Shown: positions 13,046 to 25,332, counted from the first letter of the stretch. The stretch: DNA of 64,000 bases from Saxidomus purpurata (GCA_022818135.1 JAFMSR010000007.1:9452311-9516310); one strand, 5' to 3'. The notes: a model not told the origin generated them from the letters alone. A program made the numbers and translations.

Positions 13046-13876
13046 ACTTTAGTGAATGTTCTTGGTTTCAACACTTCATGAGTGCTCTTGTATTTCTACT
13101 CTTTATCCTGTATAACTGACAGTTTGGAATATTTGCCCTGGCAGAGATATCAATATTCGGCTTTCATTTGAGTTTATGCCTTATCTACCCGTCGAATTGA
13201 AGTTTATTTCTAAATACTGCATTCAATCTTACATTCAAATAGACGTAGATATTGTTTGTTTGACATTTACAGCTTCCTTAAAAAATAGAACATTTCTTGG
13301 AAGATCTAGATCATAAAAAATAATTTGAAACGAGACTGATGCAAGAAAAGATTTAAAACATAAAAGGCAGTAAATTAATACTGAGATGAAACACCCGTCA
13401 AGTAAATTGAACATGAATGCCTATTACTCCTTGATATAGTGTACGCTGTAATGTCAATGTAAAGTCATTTTCAGTAGGTCATTTGTACTGATTTCCCATG
13501 TGTCTTGTTTTTCTGCAAATGCTTTGGTAATTGTTTTGTTTCTACGGCACAGGATCGAATAAGACGTGCTATTCATTAAGAACTATTTAATGACTTATGA
13601 CTGACCTATCGTTAGTCACAACTCATGCGGTGGATATGCTTGTACATAAAAGCACGTGATATTAGCCATGCGCGTTCCGACTCCTATCCATTTACCAAAA
13701 TGACTGCAAGAATTACGCAAATTACTGAGAAAAATCGGTTTGTTTATATGTATTACTGTAGGTAGCTAAAACTTTCAATCAGTTTTACGTTTTAGTTGAA
13801 AAATGTTTATGTAAACAGTAGAATATTTATTGCTACTGTTGATAGAATTGATCAATACTAGTTTTTTCATACATTG

Positions 13877-14755
13877 CAAGAAATTTAACTGTGCTATGTG
13901 CGAATAACAACTGTAAACATGCGCTATGCGAAAGTAGTGCAAGACAGACCAGATCAATCTTCTGTTTGAATGTCGCATATGATAAGAACATATTACAAAT
14001 AAAAAGAGTACATACAACTTCAAACGATTGCAGGAAAGTATAAAGCTTACGGGCTGCATTACACATTTTTTTCTCTTTTAGAAATTAATGCGCTGTTAGC
14101 TGATTACGGAAGATAATCATATGCATATCACGGAAAAGTACGGATATTTACGGAAATTTACTGAAACGTACGGAGCTCGATATACATATATATTTACCTA
14201 AAAATAAATTTCTCTAAAAAAATATAATTTACGTACATTCCCGAGAAGGAACTCACGTGATCAAAATCACCCGCCATTCATCGAGGACGCTGCATGTCAA
14301 GACCCAGTGAACGGTTTCACAGATTACAACTACAAGGTAACCCAGAATCATTTTTGTTTTTTTCTGTTGTACAGTACTGTATTTATGTTTCATTGCTGGT
14401 ATTGCTTTGTTTATTTCTGTTTCAAGGTCTTGTCCTTGGTACACGATAATTTTCGATCCACATCATCAGATCATATCGCGTGAAGTTGTACAAAGCGCAG
14501 ATCGAATTATTTTTATTGGCTTATAATGTTGACTATGTGATTATTTTTCATTTAACGTACGTTTTATAATAAAACAAACTTCCCATATATTTGTGAATCG
14601 TTCATTCTTTGTCATATAATGAATTTTGTCCTCTGCACATTTCGACCCGCGCTTTAGGTAAGGTTCAGCGCAAAAACACGTAGGTCAAAAGTTGTTTTTA
14701 GGGGAGTAAACCTATAGCCCCAAGGCCTTTAGCGCTCATAGCGCTTTGATCAATA
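13877..14755. repeat. Left arm of a large inverted pair
   Basis: This segment recurs inverted at 14930-15897 with high similarity along its whole length. Examples are GCGCTATGCGAAAGTAGTGC here against its complement at about 15840, and CACGGAAAAGTACGG here against CCGTACTTTTCCGTG there. The 175-bp spacer matches copy 2 near 51745-51785, so it is ancestral sequence and the arm is an insertion relative to copy 2. Confidence 0.85.
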
Positions 14756-14929
14756 TATGTCGCTGCCGTGGTCATGCAATAAAACACATACTGGCTGATA
14801 ATTTCTGTGCATTTAACAACTTTTCTAACGCTACCATCAGCTTTTTCGCTATAACTTTTAATTTACACAAGATAATGAGATTATTTTTTTAAGGGCAACT
14901 AAATTAAGTAAAATACATTGTTAGGTACA

Positions 14930-15897
14930 AAATTAATCAAAGCGCTGTGAGCGCTGAAGGCCTGGGGGCTATAGGTTAACTCCCCGAAAAACAACTTTTC
15001 ACCTACGTGTTCTGCGTTGAATCTTACCTAAAGCGCGGGTCGAAATGTGCAGAGGACGAAATTCAATATATGACACAGAATGAATGATTCACAAATATAT
15101 GGGTGACAGGGAAGTTTGTTTTATTATGAAATGTACGTTAAATGAAAAATAATCACATAGTCAACATTATAAAATGTTTAAGCCAGTACAAATAATTCGA
15201 ACTGCGCTTTGTACAACTTCAAGCGATATGATCTGATGATGTGGATCGAAAATTATTGTGTACCAATGACAAGACCTTGAAACAGAAATAAACAAAGCAA
15301 TACCAGCAATGAAATATAAATACAGTACTGTACAATGTGTATAACAGAGAAAACCAAAAATTATTCTGGGTTAGTTGTAATCAGTGAAACCGTTCACTGG
15401 GCCTCGACATGCAGCGTCCTCGATAAATGGCGGGTGAATTTGATCACGTTAGTTCCTTCTCGGGAATGTACGTAAATTATATCTTTTTTAGAGACATTTA
15501 TGTTTAGGTAAATATATATGTTATCGTTCGTAAATAACAAAGTTGTCAATGAAATAACATCGGAAATTTGAAAATCAAACTACAAACTCTTATATCGAGC
15601 TTCGTACGTTTTCGTAAATTTCCGTAAATATCCGTACTTTTCCGTGATATGCATATGATTATCTTCCGTAATCAGCTAACAGCGCATTAATTTATAAAAC
15701 AGAAAAAATGTGTAATGCAGCCCGTAGCTATATACCTTCCTGCAGTCGTTTGAAGTTGTATGTACTATTTTATTTGTAACATGTTCTTATCATATGCGGC
15801 ATTCAAACAGAAGATTGATCTGGTCTGTCTTGCACTACTTTCGCATAGCGCATGTTTACAGTTGTTATTCGCACATAGCACGGCTAAAATTCTTGCA
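14930..15897. repeat. Right arm of a large inverted pair
   Basis: Inverted partner of 13877-14755, from TCAAAGCGCTGTGAGCGC at the inner edge to GCACATAGCACGGCTAAAAT at the outer edge. Short open frames inside the two arms resemble each other only because the DNA is duplicated. Either two copies of one element landed in opposite orientation, or it is one foldback-type element. Confidence 0.85.
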
Positions 15898-15924
15898 GGG
15901 TTTGAAATGTGGTATACTAACTTA

Positions 15925-15952
15925 GGCCTTGGGGACTTTCAGTCCCCAGGCC
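15925..15952. repeat. GC-rich hairpin
   Basis: GGCCTTGGGGACT, a TTC loop, then AGTCCCCAGGCC form a 12-bp stem with one bulged T, just outside the right arm of the inverted pair. It stands out in AT-rich surroundings. Function unknown. Confidence 0.6.
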
Positions 15953-18900
15953 AAAAACAAAATTATTGTACAAGTTGAAGATTTTATAATTTATTTGATG
16001 CACCCAAGGTTATACAAATTCGCAAAGTCAGCAAATAAGTTCAATTGATAAAAACCAGCGAGTTAACGTCAAATGGTTTTATTTAAAGTTTCTAAGATTG
16101 AATCCAATACAAATTCAATGGATTTAAAGAGTATGTATGTTTATTTTCGTTTTAATGATAATAAAGTATACGCACGTGATAAAACATGACAAATTGTCAA
16201 AAAATTGGTTGAATGTTCACAATTTTTGCAGCTAGAAAGGCAGTTGTGCGACATGCGCTGATCCTGACTCAAGCACATGTCCGTATTATTCCGTAAATGA
16301 AGGATGCAAATGTAATTATAGATTTTTTGTGTAACTTTTATTAATAAGATTAAAATGTTTATAATTCTGTCACCAGCAGGATATTCCCCATCCAAGTTCT
16401 AAAAGAATTCCTGCCAAATGACTTATTACGAAAATGTTTAAGTGCATTGGTATAAAAAATAGAAGTTTGAAGAATTTGATAGAATTTTACAAATAAAGCG
16501 TTTTTGAAAAAAAGGGGTTGTATCAAATTATTTATAAAATCTTTAACTTGAGGGATATTTTTGTTGCTAACTTTGAATCAAACAATGTCTTATATATTAC
16601 TCTAAATGCCCAAAATATTTCATCTCATTTAATTGTATAGTGTTTAAGTTATTGCAAAAAGGCTACTGTGTCGGAACAGTTGTTAAGTGTATGGGCCTGA
16701 GGCACATGTTATTCACATTGGAATTTGGACTTTGTAAATACATACCTAGAGTCCAAAATGTTGGATACTCACCCCACCATCAGTCAAGATTTTTATCTAT
16801 CGAAAAGTAATCAATTGTCGTATGTGGTTAAGATCTTTAGACACAAATGTAAAAGCTATATTACCTTTCAGGATAACCATTTTTCATTGTGGCCAAACGG
16901 GAAAAGTTTTGAAACAGTTATATATTTTATTTGTAGACAGAAATAGATATACAACTTTAGTACAACCAAAGCCGATCAGACATAGAGCAAAGAAAAATTT
17001 TAGTCATGTGACGGGACAGTACAAAAACCCACCTCAAATGATTTAAGTGAAATGTCCGTTAATTTGTTAACTAAAGTTTATAGGGAAAATATTATGAATC
17101 TTGAATAAGCTCTTCAGTTTGAGGAATGTACATTTGTTAAATGTTATGTATGATAAATCATTCAAATGTCCCTGTAGTACACAGGTTGATTATCATTTTG
17201 TCTGCAAAGAGATCCCTCATAGAGCAGTTTGTAAAATCTATGATGAGAAAAGTTAATGGCACCGCAAATAGGAGCTTATAGTCACCTTATTTATCCTCCC
17301 AGCTAAAACGAGTCTGTCTGAAAGCTTAAAGCCTTAATTAAATACATAAACACATAAAAAGGTGCGCATTAAAGATTAGATAACCTCGTATATGTCAGAA
17401 ATAAAAAACAAATATGCTTACATTATGTCGTGTAAAGCGATAGTGAAAGTGCGTGCCTAATAGATTGGTATAACTAGAAATACTATGCAAACAATATTTC
17501 CTTGGAGAACGTTCGATGAAATTTGAAAGAGATGCCAGTGCCACACTATGGTCGGTGCAGCTTTTGTGTGTTACTTCATTTCTTATTCTATTTATATTAT
17601 TAGAAAACATTTGTGATAACAGAAAAGTACGATGGGTGTTCGAAAACGTTGAAGAAACAGTAACTTATATTTCTTTTATCAATTGATTAATGTAGACAAA
17701 ATTATGACTTTAATACATTTAAGGATTTTAAATACAGTATCTTGTACTTTCTTCTAATATTCAAAGATGTATATTCTATAGTCGCAACGTGTTGCTATGA
17801 GCGGTGATAATTCACCGGTTCATAAGGTAGTGGACTAGTGGATAGAAGGCCATATTTCCTTGGAACATTTTAAGGAATTGCTTACAATGTGACGACAACC
17901 ATTCAAAGACATGTGCAGGACGTTATTGACTTCATTCTCGTTCTATTCAACAAAAAAGAGGTAATACTCATTGAAGAGGAACAAAATCGAATCCAGAGTA
18001 AAAGAGATATTTTTACATTTTGCTGAATTAAGATAAATCGAAACCAATACCGTTGACATTAAATGTAGTTTAGTACATCAAAAGTTCCTGGCTTAACATA
18101 ATAAACAAAACTTATTCAAAATTTCAGCAATTCTTTAACTTAATTACACCATATCGAAATTTCTTTTTTTCCTGATTCACCAACAGGGCTTCAACAATGA
18201 CGTCAATATAAGTGTCAAAATACCTCCGCCTGTTCAGATTAGAATTTTTGGGGAGAGGTAACAGTTAGAGGGTTATAACTAATGTGAAAACTCATCTGCT
18301 CCAGTTATTCCAGTTGCAAGGTGTGCGTAGGTGAACTATCTTAAAGGAAAATACCTGCTCTGTGTTCTCCACTACGTTTTTCTTGAATGTTCTGCTTTCG
18401 TTCTAGTTATTCGGTAGCATAGTACTGTCTAGCAATGGTTTGGGATCTCTGAAGATAACCCATAAGAGTGACACTGCAATTCCAGAAAAATGATGTCATG
18501 ACCTTGCTTACTGATATCGTATGCTTCAAATTCTCCGAACTGATATTTCCACTGCGTCCAAATCTTTCCGCGGCTTACACATTGTGATGTATTTATTTGT
18601 TTCATAGAATGAGTTTCTGGAGGGTTATGACGCTTTCCGATATGCATAATTTCATTTGTAGTCTCTGTTAGCAGTTCCAATACAAAGTTAAAGTGATGGG
18701 AGAACGGATAAGTGCAGTATTACTAAAAGATAAATGATGAACCACTTTTGAAGTGATTTGTCTGTGTTCAAGCTTGCATATTTTTTAAAAGTGACATATT
18801 GCTCAGATAAGTAGAAAATACAATTGTGAACGTCAATTGCGAGCCGCCAGATAAATAATTCAAAACACCCATTTGCCTATAATATATCGCAAATCCCTCT

Positions 18901-19009
18901 AGGGAATTACAAGCAAAATGATAGCGCTTTTCGCTAGAATCAATTGTAATGTACTGTGTTTTTATGCTTGATGTGTTAAACTGTCCGGTATACTGATTCA
19001 TTTGACTAC

Positions 19010-20780
19010 ACTTGGCCGGTTTTGATATTTGTTTGTCGCTGCAAGACTCAGACAGTGTGTCATATTAAGACAGTGTGCATCCAATGAACTTAACTTGCAA
19101 ATTATCAAGTTGTAGAAAATGACAGGTGTATTCTTGTTGACGTGAATCAAGTTAATATATTCTTGGAAAAGAATTTATACAGTTCATGAGTTCTTCGTAA
19201 AACTTTAATGTACTATATCCTGTAAATGGAATGCAACCCGGAGATAACTCAATCGTGCTGCCATAACTTTAAAGATGTTAACACTCATTTTCTGTAGAAA
19301 AATTATGACTGTATCGACCAATTCATCAGTTAAATAAAGGTAAAAAAAAATCGTTGTAAATTTTGTTATAAACAAAGTTGCGAGAAGCTGATCAGTTAAG
19401 TCGAAATAACGTCATGTTATGCCGCCTGACGTACTGTACATATATGCGTTAAAGAAAAAAGAAACTCGACGCATTTGTTAATCTTCTTGATATTTGGTCA
19501 TTAATGTTATCTTAAGCGTTGTATATCGTCTACTAATCCTCAGTTCTGATGCTTGGTTATTACCACTCAGGTGTACAGACTTGCACAATAAGTGATTTAT
19601 CAATGTGTATCTAGAAAAATCGAACTGATTTTCACTAAATTCAATAGGAATTGAAACTGTTACACATATTTATACATTAAAATCATAACTTTGACAACAT
19701 ACATGTTTACCAGCGCTGAATATCCCTAAAATATCTAATTATCAATGTAAAGTGTATTATCACTAACCAACGGCGCACTTTATCTAAAAACAGACTAAGA
19801 TTTTGTTGTAACGTTGTGCTAAATTGGTTTAAAACGACTTAAGACATATCAAATTAGACTGAAAAAAAGATGCGATCGACAATAATTGATATATTAAATG
19901 GACAAACGTTGTAGACATTTAAGAGAGAACACGAGGAAATATTGAATTATTCATATCAAATTATTGCTTTCAAGTTCTTGTCACTAAAAGAGATAGATAA
20001 GTCACGTGATGCGAAAGAAAAATAAATGCCCACGCAAAGCAATACAACATAAATTTATATTAAAAGGAAACTACTACGCCTAGAAAAGACTCTTCTGAGA
20101 TATATAAACTCGTGTAGTTCAATGGTAAGAAAGAACGTTAAGAGAACAGTTTAAGTGTTTTGCTAAGTATATGATGACAACAATGAATTGCTTTGCTAGC
20201 GTCACGAAAATGATACTTACCTGTTTATTGCCTTATCAAACCTACCAAAATTATATCAGCATTAGTGATACTTATCTATCCGTTTAATGGGGATGGTGTC
20301 ATTCAGCTCGAAATTTCTGGCATAACGTATTGGATCACATGTTATTTTTATGTGGGACTAAGATGATTCTACAAAATAAAGGCAGTTTTGAAGAGTTACT
20401 TCCCTTTGTTGTTAGAACAGGGATAGTTGTATTCTATAAGGTTTTAAAGCTAATTATATAAGACCTAAGGTACTAAACGGGTCTATAGGCTTAAGAAACA
20501 TTAGGATAGGAGTTACCCGAAACAAGCAAAGCAGTAGGGTTTATACCATTTATTTTTGTTTAATTCACGAGAATTCTTTCACCATAAAATCATTTAGCAA
20601 TCATTAGTTTTTAATCACAAGGCAACGCAGCCTAAGGAAAATTATTCTATCTCTTAAACATTAGTCTAGGCTATCGGACTGTTGTTTAGATTTCTAGACG
20701 CTACCACACGACTATTTAGACCCTACACGAAGACAGGCGCTCGGAATCGTTACACAAGAAAGAGGTCATTGTGTGTAATC
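19010..20780. other. No recognisable gene or repeat
   Basis: AT-rich sequence inside copy 1 with no counterpart I can place in copy 2. No coding signature. Confidence 0.45.
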
Positions 20781-20784
20781 TAAT

Positions 20785-21283
20785 GTAATCGTCGTACATG
20801 TACTTGAACTTATCCCTACCAAATATTGTCCGTATTTTACATAAATACTGGGATTTGTTCAAGTTATCACCAAATCCCTCGGTCAAACAATTACACTCTT
20901 ATAAACCAGTCCTAGCCTATAAACGAGGTAAAAATCTCAAGGATATTTAGTAGTTCAAAGTATACATCTGCTCCCCGTCAACGCCCGTTCAAGTCAGTGC
21001 AATAGGCCTAGGTGTACACACTGCACCCGGATTATTCAAACTGATGAATTTATCAATTCATGCAATACGTCTCAGTTTAAACTTAGAGCAAATACAAATT
21101 GTACATCTATAAATGTAATTTATCTTGTAACATGCAAAAATGTAAAATACAATATGTGGGCCAAACACGACAACAAGTTCCCAGACGGATGAATAATTAT
21201 AAATTTGATAGAAATAATGTCAGCGATCCGGTATTTGCTAGTGAAGTTGCTACTCATTTTTATAGCTTTGATCAGAATATGAC
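20785..21283 (+). pseudogene. Penelope-like element: linker and GIY-YIG endonuclease, 5' part
   Basis: With small frame breaks the plus strand encodes the linker and GIY-YIG endonuclease domain typical of PLEs. First comes LPNIVRILHKYWDLF, then LHSYKPVLAYKRGKNLKD, then a Cys cluster CNRPRCTHC, then the endonuclease core VIYLVTCKKCKIQYVGQT. That core holds the two Tyr-bearing GIY and YIG strands, followed by the Arg-rich helix RRMNNYKFD, where a His usual in the family is Tyr. The domain breaks off after residues NMT at about 21283, where another PLE is inserted, and resumes at 22986. It is a dead remnant; its own reverse transcriptase is not visible upstream. Confidence 0.75.
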
Positions 21284-21285
21284 TT

Positions 21286-22137
21286 TTTCCCATGGGAACA
21301 AATTGTGCACCCCTTGTCGCAGATTTGTTTTTATATTGTTATGAAAGAGACTTTATGTTGAGTCTTTCTCCAGATACGCAGGCAGACATTATCACTGCTT
21401 TTAATAATACATCACGCTATCTGGATGATATTCTTAATATGGATAACCCGTTTTTTGGTCAATTGGTGGACACTATTTATCCCCGGGAACTCCAGTTAAT
21501 TAAAACTAACAATTTGGATACTGGTGCTTCATTTTTAGATTTACATCTCTCTATTTATAACAATATTATACATACCAAAATTTATGACAAGAGGGGTGAT
21601 TTTAATTTTAGTATTGTAAATTTCCCCCATTTGGATGGGGATGTACCTCATGCTACATCTTATGGGGTATACATTTCTCAGTTAATTCGGTTTGCCAGAG
21701 CGTGTAGTCATGTTGAGGATTTCAATGAACGTAATCAATATATTACAAATAAACTTCTTCAACAGGGCTACCGTTAATACAAATTGCGTAAATATTTTGC
21801 TAAATGTTACTATCGTAATTCTAATTTGGTTTTGAAATTCAATAGTAATCTAAAGGCTCTTCTGCGAGAAGGTATTTCAAAACCCGATTTTTATGGGGAT
21901 GTGGTTTACAAACTTCGTAAGATTTTGGGTCATGGCAATTTTCCAACTGTATTTGCTAAAATTATAAAACGTTTTGTTAAAAGAGGTTACGACCCAACTG
22001 TTTTGAGACACACCGCATGTTTGGTGTTCAACCCGTTTACAGTTGGACGCTATGCTTCTTTGATTGTGTCTGACGGAAGAGGGGGAGGACTCTGTGATGG
22101 GCAGTTTTTAAATCCCACTGGGACGAAACTGTTTTGA
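21286..22137 (+). pseudogene. Penelope-like reverse transcriptase, C-terminal half
   Basis: The frame opens with PMGTNCAPLVADLFLY, a hallmark of the PLE reverse-transcriptase palm. It continues through the catalytic YLDDIL (codons from 21418; two Asp present) and then the conserved YDKRGDFNF and YGVYISQLIRFARAC stretches. A single in-frame stop at 21775-21777 interrupts it, after which the same frame continues through the thumb (LRKILGHGNFPTVFAKII) to a stop at 22137. The N-terminal palm and fingers and any N-terminal extension are missing through 5' truncation. No GIY-YIG domain follows before the element ends, unlike canonical PLEs. It is inactive. Confidence 0.85.
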
Positions 22138-22365
22138 TTTCTGTCCTCTGGCCTGTTTCGTCGGGCCCTTAAGGGTGTTTCTCTTGGTGCTCTGCCTTCT
22201 GCAAAGGCATTGAGTACATAAGTTTTTTGGTTCTCAAGGTTTGCTTTTTATATATTTATACACGAGCATTTTTGTGTTTTACATACTATGCCTTTTGTTT
22301 CACTTGCGTGTGTTAGAGATTCACCTAGCAGGGATTACTTTTATTTACACTGTCCTGTGACTTTG

Positions 22366-22595
22366 GAACATGGTGGGGGTAAGAGTGAGGTTGGGTGCGC
22401 ACCATAAACCGGTTTAAGCTCCCCAGTGGTGTTTTTGCCACTGACCGTTCCAAGGCGGTGCCCCACTGTGTTCCTTTAATTGTTCGTTTTGTCCTCGTGT
22501 GTTTGCTTTGTATGCTAGTGTGTGTTGGTAGTGTATGTGTGTGTGTGTACATGATTGTGTGTGTGTGTGTTGTGTGTGTTGTGTGTGTGTGTGTG

Positions 22596-22630
<35 letters not shown>

Positions 22631-22985
22631 GGTGGTGTGCACTTCTGGGTGCTGTGGGGCTCGTTTTGGGGAGGCTGCGTTTTTGGTACGCCCTGTTTGA
22701 TATTATTTTTGTTTTTTTGGAACATGGTGGGGGTAAGAGTGAGGTTGGGTGCGCACCATAAACCGGTTTAAGCTCCCCAGTGGTGTTTTTGCCACTGACC
22801 GTTCCAAGGCGGTGCCCCACTGTGTTCCTTTAATTGTTCGTTTTGTCCTCGTGTGTTTGCTTTGTATGCTAGTGTGTGTTGGTAGTGTATGTGTGTGGTG
22901 TGCACTTCTGGGTGCTGTGGGGCTCGTTTTGGGGAGGCTGCGTTTTTGGTACGTGGCATTCCCTGTTTGATATTATTTTTGTTTT
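22366..22985 (+). repeat. PLE 3' terminus present twice, head to tail
   Basis: The segment beginning GGAACATGGTGGGGGTAAG at about 22366 repeats from about 22721. The first unit ends exactly with the element's terminal TTTGATATTATTTTTG and T run before the second begins. The units differ mainly in (GT)n length: about 90 bp in the first, a few repeats in the second. Two successive reverse-transcription starts or a template jump would produce this (inference). Confidence 0.85.
22543..22633 (+). repeat. (GT)n microsatellite inside the PLE 3' region
   Basis: Nearly pure GT dinucleotides with a few TTG interruptions. The corresponding place in the 46-kb PLE copy is a (CA)n tract on the plus strand at 46268-46338, so the microsatellite travels with the element. 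Confidence 0.95.
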
Positions 22986-23090
22986 TTAGCGTTTTATCAA
23001 TTGATGTTGTTAAGAACGATTTGGACAGACTGATGCGCAAGACTTACTGAATCCATGCTTAAAATACAACTTGGCCCAGTGGTATGAACA
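22986..23090 (+). pseudogene. Penelope-like endonuclease, C-terminal end
   Basis: Continues the domain interrupted at 21283: SIDVVKNDLDRLMRKTY, then a TGA where the family has Trp, then residues resembling the usual I-H-x-L-N-T end. The catalytic Glu expected just before the T-Y/F-W motif is Lys. With the stop, this confirms an inactive relic. The match across the insert fixes the insertion site of the younger PLE. Confidence 0.7.
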
Positions 23091-23769
23091 GTAGCGTATT
23101 ATTTAGTATGTGCTCTGAACATATCTTATAATCATTAGTAATGGTTTTTCATTTGGACATATTGGGTTTTATATTTATTTATCCTAAATTGTATAAATAC
23201 TATCCTATATTGTATAAAATACATTTCATTTTGATATAACCCAACGTATCAGTCTGATCCATATCTGTATTTTTTAGCATATCGGATTCAGCATTTCCGG
23301 TGATTTTGCCCATGCCAGAAAAACCGTTCTGGCACTCCTGCTATGCAAGACGACTCTTGTGAATTACTTATGACGTAACGTTATAAACATTGTGACGTCA
23401 TTTTACCAAACACAACGTCTGAATATCGTTTGTTTTATATGATAATGCATCATTTTGATAAGTTCGAATTTAGAAATCTACTTTAAAGTGCAAGAGAATA
23501 TGCAAGAAAAAGCTTCAACATGAGACATTTGGTTCAGATTGAAATATCCGTCACCTCGGGTAACTGTTTTGGGGAAACACGGCAGAGCCTCGTTTCTATT
23601 AATATTAACACTTTTAATAAACCATGCGGTGTTTTTCATCACGCGGATATTCTCGTCCTTTTTAACGGACATGACGTCTTTTTGTTTTGCATACTGTATG
23701 TTGTATTTTTTCTGAAAGAAAAACACAATAAAAAACCCCCAGAACTTCCTTGTTAGTTCTGCCTTTAGA

Positions 23770-24215
23770 ACTCATGATCTTCACGAGACGCTGTAATAGA
23801 TCTCGTTATTTGCACTGTTTTGGTATTAAAGTTCGTTCTAAATTTAGTGGCAGTGTTACCGGAGAAACTTACGAATTACATCATAATGTAGACTGCAAAA
23901 CCAAAAATGTGATATACCTTTTAACATGTAAAAACTGTAGCATGCATTACGTTGGACAAACTACAGATCAGCAGTCTCAAAACGTATGAATAGCCATTGT
24001 TTTGATATTTGCAATTTTAATGACCCGTCATTTTCATCCACCGTTGTTGCACATTTTAACTCTGACGGACATATTCAAAATAATTTTTTCATTTATACCC
24101 ACTGATATTGTTAAGAATAATATCAACCGGTTATGCAAAGAAACATTTTGGATGTGTAAACTTCAAACTTTATTACCTTAAGGATTGATTTCTAAAGCAC
24201 TTTTCAGTATAAGGC
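23770..24215 (+). pseudogene. Second Penelope-like GIY-YIG endonuclease fragment
   Basis: Encodes a Cys cluster CNRSRYLHC, then YELHHNVDCKTKNVIYLLTC and MHYVGQT (GIY-YIG core). After a frameshift come MNSHCFDICNF (His retained) and VVAHFNSDGH. After another shift come DIVKNNINRLCKETFWMCKL, with the catalytic Glu retained, and a family-like C-terminal end near 24215. At least two frameshifts make it non-functional. It differs in sequence from the 20.8-23.1 kb copy, so it is a separate element. It is followed closely by the repeat array at 24.3-25.8 kb. Confidence 0.7.
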
Positions 24216-24673
24216 AGAAGTAATTTTTGTACATGCATGCATTTTTTCAAGCTGGGATAACCGTTGTTTCCTATTTTTGATTTTGTATATTATAGGAATA
24301 ACTGTTTTGCGTTAGCCGGAGATGTTAAAACTGTTTGCCACCATTAAAACAGTATATACGGTCGCAAATATCAAAATCACTAAATAGTTATCCAACTTTT
24401 CTAACACACAATGTGTCTAAATGCGATAATTAAAACGCCGTTCGATTTTTTAGTCGCAAATATTTTTAACGGCGTCACCAATCAGAAACGGCGTTAGCCG
24501 GAGCTCGTTAGAAACTATTTAATGCGACCATTAAACCCGTATATATGGTCGCAAATGTCAAAATCACTAAATAATCAACCCTTTTCTATCATATTCAGTT
24601 TTCCTGCACATTTGACGTGACTATAGTTCTAAATGTATATGACGTCACGTCACGTCCGCGTTATATTGTTATG

Positions 24674-24696
24674 CTGATGAAGGCTTTCGCCGAAAC
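24674..24696 (+). ncRNA. Hammerhead-like RNA motif 1
   Basis: CTGATGA, one extra A, stem GGC-TTTC-GCC, then GAAAC. Apart from the extra A at the base of stem II this is the conserved hammerhead ribozyme core. PLE terminal repeats are known to carry hammerhead ribozymes, which supports the reading. I could not find convincing stems I and III or a cleavage triplet, so activity is doubtful. Confidence 0.4.
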
Positions 24697-25054
24697 GTTA
24701 ATGTGAAATATAGTAATAACTGTTTTGCAATTTTGATATTTGCGACTGTATATACGGTTTTTAATGGTCGCAAATATTTTTAACGGCGACGGCATTAGTC
24801 GGAGCTGTAAAACGTTTTGCGACCATAAAAGCGGTCGCATATATAAAAATCACTAAATAGTTATCCCTTTTCTAATGCACAATGTGTCTAAATGCGATAA
24901 TTAAAACGCCATTCGAATATTGCGTTTATTTATATATACGTTACTTTTAATGAGTTTCGAAAATCGCGTTAAACGACGTTACCAATCAGAGCCCAAACGA
25001 CGTCATTTACATCGGTACTGCGTATTTTCCAGCATTAATTACCCTCGGTTTATT

Positions 25055-25067
25055 TTTTTAAAAAAAA

Positions 25068-25110
<43 letters not shown>

Positions 25111-25128
25111 ATTTTTTAATAAAAAAAA

Positions 25129-25164
<36 letters not shown>

Positions 25165-25213
25165 TTAAAAAAAAAAAAAAAAAAAAAACCCCTTTTTTTT
25201 TTTTTTTTTTTTA

Positions 25214-25249
<36 letters not shown>

Positions 25250-25267
25250 TAATTTTTTTTTTTTTTT

Positions 25268-25313
<46 letters not shown>

Positions 25314-25332
25314 AATTAAAATTAAAAATTTT

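Larger units (their letters stand above)
21284..22985 (+). mobile_element. 5'-truncated Penelope-like element inserted in another PLE
   Basis: The unit consists of the C-terminal half of a PLE reverse transcriptase, a stop, and about 850 bp of 3' sequence ending TTTGATATTATTTTTG plus a T run. It interrupts the endonuclease of an older PLE; with the unit left out, that host frame continues without a shift. Copies of the same 3' end are found at 43218 and 46189 (both minus strand) and, decayed, at 52625. The fixed 3' end and variable 5' ends (21284, about 46934, about 43312) fit target-primed reverse transcription. Confidence 0.8.

Noticed and set aside
15925..15952. Transcription terminator or histone-type stem-loop
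   Set aside because: No adjacent gene and no matching loop consensus; listed only as a hairpin.
22325..22820. Overlapping Thr-His and Cys-Val repeat frames on both strands
   Set aside because: They are translations of the (GT)n tract in the PLE 3' region.
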